Source: Erythrobacteraceae bacterium
Lineage (GTDB): Bacteria > Pseudomonadota > Alphaproteobacteria > Sphingomonadales > Sphingomonadaceae
Direction of reading: 5' to 3'
Length of the DNA: 39,314 nucleotides
Assembly (NCBI GenBank): GCA_027487015.1
Contig: JAIYEK010000021.1
Coordinates: forward strand, 1-39,314
Program-made: the position numbers and the translations under genes
Notes under the pieces: model-generated
Databases searched by the model: none
Told to the model about the DNA's origin: nothing
Seen by the model: only the letters and a program-made list of their open reading frames with translations
In this document: one piece after another, positions 32,883 through 39,314 of the stretch
Layout: each line of letters starts with the position of its first letter
Position numbering within the stretch: the stretch's first letter is position 1

Positions 32883-33596
32883 ATGAATACGATGGAGACG
32901 GTCGGTTCAGGCCGCAACCTCACTTATGCGCTGCTCGAGGCGGTCGGCAAGGCGATTGTCGTGGGGCAATATGACGCCAGCGCCTTCCCGACCGAGGCGG
33001 ACCTTGCCAAGCAATATGCGGTGAGCCGCTCGGTCACGCGCGAGGCGGTGAAGATGCTGACCGCGAAGGGCCTGCTGGTGGCCCGCCCGCGCAAGGGCAC
33101 CAGCGTGCAGCCGGCGCGGTCGTGGAACCTGTTCGATCCCGACGTTTTGCGCTGGATGCTCGAACGCAAGTTCTCGCTCGATCTGCTGCGCCAGTTCAAC
33201 GAGCTTCGGATTGCGATCGAGCCGATGGCGGCCGAGCTGGCGGCCGATGCGGCCGATGCCAAAGGGATCGCCGCGATCGAGGCAGGCTACCAGCGCATGG
33301 TCGCCGCCGAGGCAGGGGATGATGATCCGCTCGAGGCCGACATCGCCTTTCATATCGCGGTGCTCGAAGCCTCGGCCAACCCCTTCTACGCCCAGTTCCG
33401 CGATGTGGTCACGACGGCGCTCAGGACCTCGATCCGCTTCACCAACCGCTTCAAGGGCCGCACCGCGAGCCTGCCGCAGCACCGCGCGGTGCTGACCGCA
33501 ATCGATGCGCGCGACGGGGCGGCGGCGCGGGCGGCGATGAGCGCGCTGATCGAGGACGTGATGGCGCTGATCGCAGCCGCCGAGGCCAAGGCCTGA
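32883..33596 (+). CDS. GntR/FadR-subfamily regulator, probable repressor of the galactose locus
   Basis: A 237-residue regulator. Winged helix at residues about 12-75: LTYALLEAVGKAIVVGQYDASAFPTEADLAKQYAVSRSVTREAVKMLTAKGLL, with the GntR recognition helix. The all-helical FCD effector domain is at about 90-230, with a metal or ligand set including D and H in ADIAFHIAVLEAS and His in LPQHRAVL. Domain type and place in the galactonate operon match DgoR of Escherichia coli, which senses galactonate. Start 32883 follows GAAAGG-type sequence. It probably binds the ATTTATATTATAAAT elements, which is inference. The stop is 6 bases from the convergent binding-protein gene. Confidence 0.93.
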   Translation: MNTMETVGSGRNLTYALLEAVGKAIVVGQYDASAFPTEADLAKQYAVSRSVTREAVKMLTAKGLLVARPRKGTSVQPARSWNLFDPDVLRWMLERKFSLDLLRQFNELRIAIEPMAAELAADAADAKGIAAIEAGYQRMVAAEAGDDDPLEADIAFHIAVLEASANPFYAQFRDVVTTALRTSIRFTNRFKGRTASLPQHRAVLTAIDARDGAAARAAMSALIEDVMALIAAAEAKA

Positions 33597-33602
33597 GGCG
33601 CC

Positions 33603-34907
33603 TTACATCATCTGCGCATAGAGCCGGTTGACCCGCCGCTCGGCGTCCCTTAGCGCCGCATCGACCGGCTTGGCTCCGGTGATCGCCGCCTCCAATTCCT
33701 CGCCGATCAGGCCCTGCACCGCGCTCTGGCGCTCGACATAGCCGGGCAGCTGTCGCCCCGTGCGCGCGAGCGCGGCGATGTCGGCGCGGTGGGGGAGGGC
33801 GGCGAAGGCGGGGCTTTCGACCACTGGGGCGAAGGCGGGGAGCTGGCCGGTGCGCGACCAATCGTAGTTGTAGCGCGCAAGTAAGCCCATGAACCGCGCC
33901 ATCGCCGCGCGCTCCTGCGGCGAACGCTTGGCGGCAGGAACCACCCAGGCGTGCCCGTCGACAAAGGCGGCATCATGGCCCCACAGCCGCGGGAAGGGGG
34001 CGACGGCGTAGTGCCCGTGGAGCGGAGACCCGGGCCGCGCGGCCTCGGCATCATAGGGCCCGAGCATCCACGTCCCCACCGGAAAGATTCCGCCCTTGCC
34101 TTGGGTGAAGGCGGCGGTGGCGGCGGGGAAATCCTGATTGAGCGTGGTGAGGCCTTCCGCATTCATTTGCCGGAAGGTGCCGACAATCGCGCGCGCCTCG
34201 GGCGTGTCCAAGCGGATGTGCCGCGCATCGGGGAAGATCACCGCGTCCTGCGCGAGCAGGTATGTGTAGAGCAGCGCCACGTGGAAATCGGGTGCGCTGA
34301 CTTGCGCCTGGATCAGATAGGGCTTGCCGGTGCGCGCCTTGAACTGGCGGGCGTGCGCCAGCAGCTCCTCCGGTGATGTCGGCAGCATGGGCTTGCCGCC
34401 GCGCATCAGCCCGGCCTCGTCCATCAGCGCGGTGTTGATGTGCCACAGCCGCCCGATGGTGTCCCACGGCATGGCGTAGAGCTTGCCCTGCTTCTCCACC
34501 CCCGCCCGCGCCGCCGGGGTAAAAGTGGCGGGGTCGATCCCCGCCTCGGCGAGCAGCGGCCCGACCGGCTCGATCAGCCCGCGCCCCGAATAGTCCGCAA
34601 TCACCGACTGGTGCATCGTCACCAGATCGGGCGGATCGCCCGCGGCGATCTGCGCGGCGAGTTGCGGATAGCCCGGCCAGGCGACGACATTGACCTTCAC
34701 CCGGATGTGGGGGTTCTCGGCCTCGAAGCGGTTGATGAGCGTGGTCAGGATGCCGCATTCGGTCTCGGCGGCGGGGACATCGGTGCTCTTGCCATAGGCT
34801 GCGCCGCATTCGCCGAAGAACCGCTGGACGACGATAGTCGGGCGGTCGTCGGCAGGCGCGCATCCCGCCAAAAGCATGGCGAAGCCGAAGGCGAGCGCGC
34901 GCTTCAT
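33603..34907 (-). CDS. ABC transporter sugar-binding lipoprotein
   Basis: A 434-residue family 1 solute-binding protein. The lipobox is LLAGC (Cys16), so it is membrane-anchored in the periplasm. It has IVVQRFFGECGAAYG at the mature start, PHIRVKVNVVAWPGYPQLAAQIAAGDPPDLVTM (typical of sugar-binding proteins), and late Trp-rich segments (AKRSPQERAAMARFMGLLARYNYDW). The final gene of a four-gene importer operon, overlapping the second permease by ATGA. Substrate unknown; a galactose-containing oligosaccharide or galactoside is suggested by the locus. Its expression depends on read-through from the ATPase gene. Confidence 0.92.
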   Translation of the reverse strand: MKRALAFGFAMLLAGCAPADDRPTIVVQRFFGECGAAYGKSTDVPAAETECGILTTLINRFEAENPHIRVKVNVVAWPGYPQLAAQIAAGDPPDLVTMHQSVIADYSGRGLIEPVGPLLAEAGIDPATFTPAARAGVEKQGKLYAMPWDTIGRLWHINTALMDEAGLMRGGKPMLPTSPEELLAHARQFKARTGKPYLIQAQVSAPDFHVALLYTYLLAQDAVIFPDARHIRLDTPEARAIVGTFRQMNAEGLTTLNQDFPAATAAFTQGKGGIFPVGTWMLGPYDAEAARPGSPLHGHYAVAPFPRLWGHDAAFVDGHAWVVPAAKRSPQERAAMARFMGLLARYNYDWSRTGQLPAFAPVVESPAFAALPHRADIAALARTGRQLPGYVERQSAVQGLIGEELEAAITGAKPVDAALRDAERRVNRLYAQMM

Positions 34908-35728
34908 CGCACGGCCGTCCCCGCCATGGCGCGCACGATCTGCTTCTGGAACGCGATGTAGACGACGAGGATCGGGATCGAGGCGAACACCGCCTGCGCC
35001 ATCAGGAAACCGAGGCCGCTGGTCTGCGCATAGTTCATCTGCGCCGAGGCCAGCCCCACGGTGAGCGTGAAATAGTCGCTGGTGGTCGCCGAGATCAGCG
35101 GCCACCAATAGTCGTTCCACGCGGCGAGAAAGGTGAAGACGCCGAGCGTCGCCTGTGCCGGCCAGGTCAGCGGCAGCAGCACCTTCCAGAACAGCGTGAA
35201 GCGGCTCGCCCCGTCGAGCAGTGCCGCCTCATCCAGTTCCTTCGGGATCGCGCGGAAATACTGGGTCATGAAGAACACCCCGAAGCTTCCCGTCAGGCTC
35301 GGCAGGATCAGGCCGGGGTAGGAATTGTGGAGGCCCGCCCAGGCAAACAGCTGGTGGCGCGGCAGGATCACCGCCTGTTCGGGCACGGCAAGGCCCAGCA
35401 GCACGATCACGAACAGGCTGCGTCGAAACGGAAATTCCAGCCGCGCGAAGCCGTATCCGGCAAGGCTCGAGAGCACCAGCACGCCGATCGTCGCCCCGGT
35501 CGCCACGATCAGGCTATTGGCCAACCATTGCAGGGTGAGCGAGCCTTGCAGGATCGCGGCGTAGTTTTCGAGGGTCCAGGGCGGGGCGAAGGCCGCGCCG
35601 CTATCGGCCATCAGCGCGGCGTTGCTCTTGAACGAAAGCAGCACCGTCCATGCCATCGGGGCGAGCATGACTGCTGCACCACATAGTAACGACATGGCGA
35701 CGAGTGGGGAAAGACGGGCCGATTTCAC
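34904..35728 (-). CDS. ABC sugar transporter permease, MalG-type
   Basis: A 274-residue membrane protein with six helices. The EAA loop is EAALLDGASRFTLFWKVLLPLTWP, which contacts the ATPase. LPRHQLFAWAGLHNSYPGLILP and FFMTQYFRAIPKELDEAA fit the MalG/UgpE branch. It starts with GTG at 35728, overlapping the preceding permease as GTGA. The frame reads further upstream only as a shadow of that permease. Together with the MalF-type partner it forms the channel for the sugar. Confidence 0.93.
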   Translation of the reverse strand: MKSARLSPLVAMSLLCGAAVMLAPMAWTVLLSFKSNAALMADSGAAFAPPWTLENYAAILQGSLTLQWLANSLIVATGATIGVLVLSSLAGYGFARLEFPFRRSLFVIVLLGLAVPEQAVILPRHQLFAWAGLHNSYPGLILPSLTGSFGVFFMTQYFRAIPKELDEAALLDGASRFTLFWKVLLPLTWPAQATLGVFTFLAAWNDYWWPLISATTSDYFTLTVGLASAQMNYAQTSGLGFLMAQAVFASIPILVVYIAFQKQIVRAMAGTAVR

Positions 35729-36603
35729 GCGCGCGGCTCCTCGTGCCGGGTGACCAGCCAATATTGCACCAGCGTGAGGGCGAGGATCATGCCGAACAGG
35801 AGCTCGGCAATCGCGGTCGCGTAGCCCAATTCCCAGCGGCCGAAGGAGACCTCGAAGATGTAGAGCACGATGGTGCGCGAGGCTCCGCCCGGCCCCCCGC
35901 CGGTGAGCAATTGCGCCTGCCCGAACAGCTGCAATTGCGCCGCGGTCTGGAGCATGACGACCAGCAGCAGCGTGCGGCGGATCGCGGGGAGGGTGATGCG
36001 GCGCAGCACAGTCCAGCGGTTCGCGACGTCGAGGGCGGCGGCCTCGTAGATGTCGCCCGGCACCTGCTGGAGCCCCGCGAGGATCAGCATCACCGGAAAG
36101 CCCAATGACCACCACAGGGTGGTGACCGCGATGGCCGGGATGACGAGGTCGGGGTCGGAGAGGAAGGGGATCGGCGCGCGGCCTGTGGCCGCCAGCCCCT
36201 CGGCAATCAGTCCTGCGTCGGGGGTCAGGATGAAGCGCCAGATCAGCGTGACGATGGTGACCGACAGCACCAGCGAGGAGAAGAACACCCCGCGCAGCAC
36301 CGCCGCAAACCGCCCCGGCCGGTTGAGCGCCAGCGCCAGCAGCAGCGCGAGTCCCGTCAGCGGCGGCACGATCAGCAGCGCCAGCATCGCCGTGTTGCCG
36401 AGCGCCTGATGCAGCACCGGATCGCCCAGCGCCTCGCTGTAATTGGCAAGCCCCACCCACTCGCGCCGCCCGAACAGGTCGGCGCGGTGGAGGCTGATGA
36501 CGAGGCCCATGATGAGCGGCACCACCATCACCGCGGCATAGACCAGCAGGAACGGCCCGACGAAGGCGTAACCCACCAGCCGGTCCCGCAGCGCGGCGTT
36601 CAC
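35725..36603 (-). CDS. ABC sugar transporter permease, MalF-type
   Basis: A 292-residue membrane protein with six helices. Opening LVGYAFVGPFLLVYAAVMVVPLIMGL is typical of the UgpA/MalF branch, and the EAA loop is EAAALDVANRWTVLRRITLPAIRR. LTGGGPGGASRTIVLYIFE is the common late segment in this branch. It overlaps the ATPase gene by ATGA and the MalG-type gene by GTGA. One of two channel subunits of the importer. Confidence 0.94.
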   Translation of the reverse strand: MNAALRDRLVGYAFVGPFLLVYAAVMVVPLIMGLVISLHRADLFGRREWVGLANYSEALGDPVLHQALGNTAMLALLIVPPLTGLALLLALALNRPGRFAAVLRGVFFSSLVLSVTIVTLIWRFILTPDAGLIAEGLAATGRAPIPFLSDPDLVIPAIAVTTLWWSLGFPVMLILAGLQQVPGDIYEAAALDVANRWTVLRRITLPAIRRTLLLVVMLQTAAQLQLFGQAQLLTGGGPGGASRTIVLYIFEVSFGRWELGYATAIAELLFGMILALTLVQYWLVTRHEEPRA

Positions 36604-37697
36604 CCGCGCGGCTCCGGATGATGCGCCGCGCCGCCCGCAGTGAAGATGTGCGCGGCCTCGCCATCGATCACCAGCGCCGCCGCGTCGCCCGGCCGCACCG
36701 TGCCGAAACCGGGCTCCAGCGCGATGATCTCGGCGCCCCCTGCCAGCCGGGCGTAGATGAAGGTGCGGTCGCCCAGCCGCTCGACCAGTTCGACCTCAGC
36801 CGCCGCGCCGCTGGTCCCCGGCGCGGCGAGGCGCACGTGCTCGGGCCGCAAGCCTACCTCGATCTCGGTTCCGGCGACCAGCCCGCCTGCGGGGACGGCG
36901 GTTGCCAGCATCATGCCCTCCGCCAGCCTGACCTGCACCCGCCCGCCCTCGGCCCCCGCGATCACCCCCGGCAGCATCGCCATCGGCGGCGAGCCGACGA
37001 AGCGCGCGACGAAGGCGTTGGCGGGGCGCGCATAGACCTCGGCCGGGGTGCCGACCTGCTGGATGCAGCAATTGTCGAGGATGACGATCCGGTCGGCGAG
37101 CGTCATCGCCTCGGCCTGATCGTGCGTCACCATGATCAGCGCCGCATCAACGCGTTGGCGCAGCTGGGCGAGTTCCACCCGCGTGCGACCGCGCAGCGCG
37201 GCATCGAGGTTGGAGAGCGGCTCGTCGAGCAGGAACAGCCGCGGCTGCTTGACGATCGCCCGCCCGATCGCGACCCGCTGGCGCTGGCCGCCCGACATCT
37301 GCCCCGGCTTCTTGTCGAGCTGCGCGCCGATCTCGAGGATGTCCGCCGCCTGCGCGATCCGCCGGGTGATCTCGTCCTTCGGCACCTTTGCGTTGACGAG
37401 CCCGAAGGCCATATTCTCGCGCACGGTCATGTGCGGGTAGAGCGCGTAGTGCTGGAACACCATCGCGATCCCGCGCGCGCCGGGGGCGAGGGGGTCGATC
37501 CGCTCGCCATCGAGCCACACCTCGCCCGAATCCGCCGTCTCCAGCCCGGCGATGATCCGCAGCAGAGTGGACTTGCCGCTGCCCGAGGGGCCGAGAAAGG
37601 CGATGAATTCGCGCGGGGCCACGCTGAGCGAAACGCGCTCCAGCACCGGCACATCGCCATAGGACTTGCAGACGTCGATCAGGTCGAGACCGGGCAA
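36600..37697 (-). CDS. ABC sugar transporter ATPase, UgpC/MalK-type
   Basis: A 365-residue protein if started at TTG 37697. Walker A GPSGSGKST, Q-loop VFQHYALYPHMTVRENMAFGL, signature MSGGQRQRVAIGRAIV, Walker B LFLLDEPLSNLD, switch His in VTHDQ. A C-terminal OB-type domain follows (VGLRPEHVRLA). An ATG at 37709, 4 codons upstream, is also in frame, but it falls inside operator-like element D and has no ribosome site, whereas GAGG (37707-37704) sits 6 bases before TTG 37697. First gene of the importer operon. It would power uptake for the two permeases and the binding protein. Confidence 0.92.
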   Translation of the reverse strand: MPGLDLIDVCKSYGDVPVLERVSLSVAPREFIAFLGPSGSGKSTLLRIIAGLETADSGEVWLDGERIDPLAPGARGIAMVFQHYALYPHMTVRENMAFGLVNAKVPKDEITRRIAQAADILEIGAQLDKKPGQMSGGQRQRVAIGRAIVKQPRLFLLDEPLSNLDAALRGRTRVELAQLRQRVDAALIMVTHDQAEAMTLADRIVILDNCCIQQVGTPAEVYARPANAFVARFVGSPPMAMLPGVIAGAEGGRVQVRLAEGMMLATAVPAGGLVAGTEIEVGLRPEHVRLAAPGTSGAAAEVELVERLGDRTFIYARLAGGAEIIALEPGFGTVRPGDAAALVIDGEAAHIFTAGGAAHHPEPRG

Positions 37698-37707
37698 GGG
37701 CAACCTC

Positions 37708-37722
37708 ATTTATATTATTTAT
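37708..37722. promoter_or_regulatory. Operator candidate D of the galactose locus
   Basis: ATTTATATTATTTAT matches ATTTATATTATAAAT at 13 of 15 bases. It overlaps the upstream ATG of the ATPase gene, so binding would block both transcription and the start region. Confidence 0.6.
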
Positions 37723-37732
37723 CACACTGTGA
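37722..37732. promoter_or_regulatory. TCACACTGTGA palindrome
   Basis: Inverted arms TCACA/TGTGA around one base, abutting operator D. TGTGA-type arms recall Crp-family half-sites, but the spacing is 1 base rather than the usual 6. Could be a separate operator. Confidence 0.4.
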
Positions 37733-37830
37733 GCGATAATCCCGCAGAGGTCAACGCGCCCCGCGTCCGCCATCGCGCAAGGCCACCGTCCGGCCACGGC
37801 TCGCCGCAAGGCAGGCGGGGGGCGAAGCGA

Positions 37831-37838
37831 AAGCGCTT
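37831..37838. promoter_or_regulatory. LacI-family-like operator AAGCGCTT
   Basis: AAGCGCTT fits the AANCGNTT core typical of LacI/GalR operators, with flanking GCGA and GCC giving partial symmetry. It lies 85 bases upstream of the cytoplasmic GH43 gene. No LacI gene is in the window. Confidence 0.45.
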
Positions 37839-37855
37839 GCCATAAACGCCTCTCA

Positions 37856-37870
37856 ATTTATCCTACAAAT
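37856..37870. promoter_or_regulatory. Operator candidate E of the galactose locus
   Basis: ATTTATCCTACAAAT matches ATTTATATTATAAAT at 12 of 15 bases. Located 53 bases upstream of the second GH43 gene. Confidence 0.5.
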
Positions 37871-37922
37871 AAGATATAGCGCCGAGTCAGAACCCGGCGC
37901 ACCGATTTCCGGGAGACGACCG

Positions 37923-39314
37923 ATGCCTGACAACGCCGCCGCCGCAGCCGCTTTCCCCGCCGATCCGCTGCCGCCGACCTTTGATGTCACACCCGAGGCC
38001 GAAGGCATCGCCACGCGCTTCACCGTGACGCTGGGCGACAAGACCCACAGCTATCGCATCCCCACCGGCCAGCATAACCACTACGCGGTGTTCTTCAGCG
38101 AGCTCGCCCGCGATTTCGGCACCCGCGCGCCTGCCGGGCACAAGCCGGTGCCGATCGACGGACCGGAGCCCGACTGGCGCCCGCTGATCCTCGACAACCT
38201 CAGCCCCCGCACCACTGCGGGCTATGGCGATCCGGCGGTGCTCAAGACTGACGAAGGCTACTGGCTGGTCGCTACGTCCAACGATGCGCTCGACGCCTTC
38301 CCGATCCTCTTCTCGAGCGATCTGGAAAGCTGGAGCCACCAGGGCTTCGTCTTCCCCGAAGGCGAGGCGCCCGAATGGACCGCGCATGGCCGCTCTATCG
38401 GCGATTACTGGGCGCCGGAAATGGCCAAGGTCGGGGACGAATACTGGCTGGTCTATACCGCCCGCCAGCGCTCCAACGCGCTCGCCATCGGGCTGGCCAA
38501 GGCACCCCACCCTACGGGTCCGTGGACCGATCTCGGCCATCCGCTGGTCGCGGGCTTTGCGATCAACACCACCAATTACCCTGACGATCCGCTCCAGCCG
38601 ATGCTGAGCGGCGGGGTGATCGACAGCCACATTTTCATCGACGCCAACGGGGACCGCTATCTGTTCTGGAAGCGCGACACCAACGGCGTCTGGCCGCGCC
38701 CGCTGGCGGGGCTCTTGCGCCGCCGCCCCGATCTCGTCGACCGGCTCTTCACCCACGAGGCCGACCGGCTAACGGCACGCTTTGCCGCCGCGGTCCAGCC
38801 ATGGGCCAACGGGCGGCGCCCGATGGAGCGCTTCTTCCTGATGCAGCCGATGATCGAGGCGGTGCTCGACAATTGGGAGCAGGTGAAGGGCGTGCTGAGC
38901 GAGGTCGCGGAAGCCGCCTTCATCGTCGATGCGATGAGCACGCCGATCCACGCCCAGCGCTTGGACGAAGCCGGCAACCTCCTCGGCACCGACACCATCG
39001 TGCTGAGCAATGATCAGGAATGGGAAGGCCACCTCATCGAAGGCCCGTGGGTGACGCGGCAGGAGGGGCGCTACTGGCTGTTCTATGCCGGCAACGACTT
39101 CGGCACCCCCGCCTATGGCATCGGCGTCGCGGTCGCCGACCATCCGCTCGGGCCCTATGTGAAGCAGGAGGGGCCGCTGCTGAAGTCGGTCAAGACGTGG
39201 TGGGCGCCGGGCCATGCCTCGGTCGCGCCGGGGCTTGATGGCAAGCCCCAGCTGTTCTTCCACGCCTTCTTCCCCGGCACCGGCGGCTACAACGCCTTCC
39301 GCGCGCTGCTGACG
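37923..39314 (+). CDS. Cytoplasmic GH43-family glycoside hydrolase (truncated by window edge)
   Basis: 464 codons are open to the window edge. No signal peptide. Five-bladed propeller GH43: catalytic Asp103 in GYGDPAVL, Asp234 in GGVIDSHIF, acid Glu373 in [10 protein letters not shown]. Between Asp234 and Glu373 there are 139 residues, against 60 in the secreted GH43 of this locus; the extra about 80 residues are mostly helical ([31 protein letters not shown]). An N-terminal region of about 90 residues ([20 protein letters not shown]) has no clear match. Probably acts on an imported oligosaccharide; the sugar is unknown. Divergent from the importer, with four possible regulatory elements between them. 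Confidence 0.86.
   Translation, partial: MPDNAAAAAAFPADPLPPTFDVTPEAEGIATRFTVTLGDKTHSYRIPTGQHNHYAVFFSELARDFGTRAPAGHKPVPIDGPEPDWRPLILDNLSPRTTAGYGDPAVLKTDEGYWLVATSNDALDAFPILFSSDLESWSHQGFVFPEGEAPEWTAHGRSIGDYWAPEMAKVGDEYWLVYTARQRSNALAIGLAKAPHPTGPWTDLGHPLVAGFAINTTNYPDDPLQPMLSGGVIDSHIFIDANGDRYLFWKRDTNGVWPRPLAGLLRRRPDLVDRLFTHEADRLTARFAAAVQPWANGRRPMERFFLMQPMIEAVLDNWEQVKGVLSEVAEAAFIVDAMSTPIHAQRLDEAGNLLGTDTIVLSNDQEWEGHLIEGPWVTRQEGRYWLFYAGNDFGTPAYGIGVAVADHPLGPYVKQEGPLLKSVKTWWAPGHASVAPGLDGKPQLFFHAFFPGTGGYNAFRALLT

Noticed and set aside
37728-37739. Resemblance to the Escherichia coli lac operator (TGTGAGCG-ATAA)
   Set aside because: Only part of one arm matches and no LacI-like gene is present; likely coincidence within the TCACACTGTGA palindrome.
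1-39314. CRISPR arrays, tRNA or rRNA genes, insertion sequences, prophage genes
   Set aside because: No regularly spaced repeats, tRNA cloverleaf ends, rRNA sequence, transposase or integrase motifs were seen.

Overview
The window reads as chromosomal DNA from a high-GC alphaproteobacterium, most likely a sphingomonad of the Erythrobacter/Porphyrobacter kind. This is inferred from gene content and protein style: a DUF4402 pilin with an alternate chaperone-usher, an HWE-type histidine kinase, a carbohydrate TonB receptor, GlsB/PRC-barrel/DUF4142 stress proteins, and a D-galactose pathway through galactonate. I see no rRNA, tRNA, CRISPR array, insertion sequence or phage gene.

Layout. (1) 1-2697, minus strand: pilin, pilus chaperone and a truncated usher, in transcription order pilin > chaperone > usher. 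(2) 2978-6049: a GAF-PAS-histidine kinase-receiver gene broken by a frameshift and by an in-frame TAG, followed by an intact overlapping LuxR-type response regulator. (3) 6053-8384: three coupled small enzyme-like genes (DUF1428, VOC/PhnB-like, RibD-type reductase), divergent from an HxlR-type repressor; a clear GTTAC/GTAAC inverted repeat lies between them. (4) 8559-24126: a stress and signalling zone with GlsB-like membrane protein, small lipoprotein, ECF sigma factor, DUF4142 lipoprotein, trehalose-phosphatase plus cation/proton antiporter, two Crp/Fnr regulators, an HWE kinase and its receiver, two hemerythrin proteins, a glycosyltransferase fused to UDP-galactopyranose mutase, an SDR plus SemiSWEET pair, a PRC-barrel protein and an unannotated 54-residue protein. 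A recurring intergenic word, roughly CTNACCTATGTGA, appears eight times in the left 24 kb.

(5) 24136-39314: a carbohydrate locus built around the De Ley-Doudoroff route for D-galactose. It holds galM, a secreted GH43, a TonB receptor, dgoD, a dgoK-dgoA-galactose dehydrogenase-GntR operon, a four-gene ABC importer, and a second, cytoplasmic GH43 cut off by the window edge. Proposed flow: the TonB receptor brings a galactose-containing glycan or oligosaccharide across the outer membrane, GH43 enzymes trim it, the ABC system imports it, GalM and the dehydrogenase convert galactose to galactonolactone, and DgoD/DgoK/DgoA give pyruvate and glyceraldehyde-3-phosphate. No lactonase is seen in the window.

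The most interesting signal is regulatory. Five promoters of this sugar locus carry versions of one AT-rich palindrome, ATTTATATTATAAAT, which stands out in very GC-rich DNA and is probably the operator of the embedded GntR/FadR-type regulator. A LacI-family-like AAGCGCTT site and a TCACACTGTGA palindrome lie between the ABC operon and the second GH43, suggesting another layer of control.
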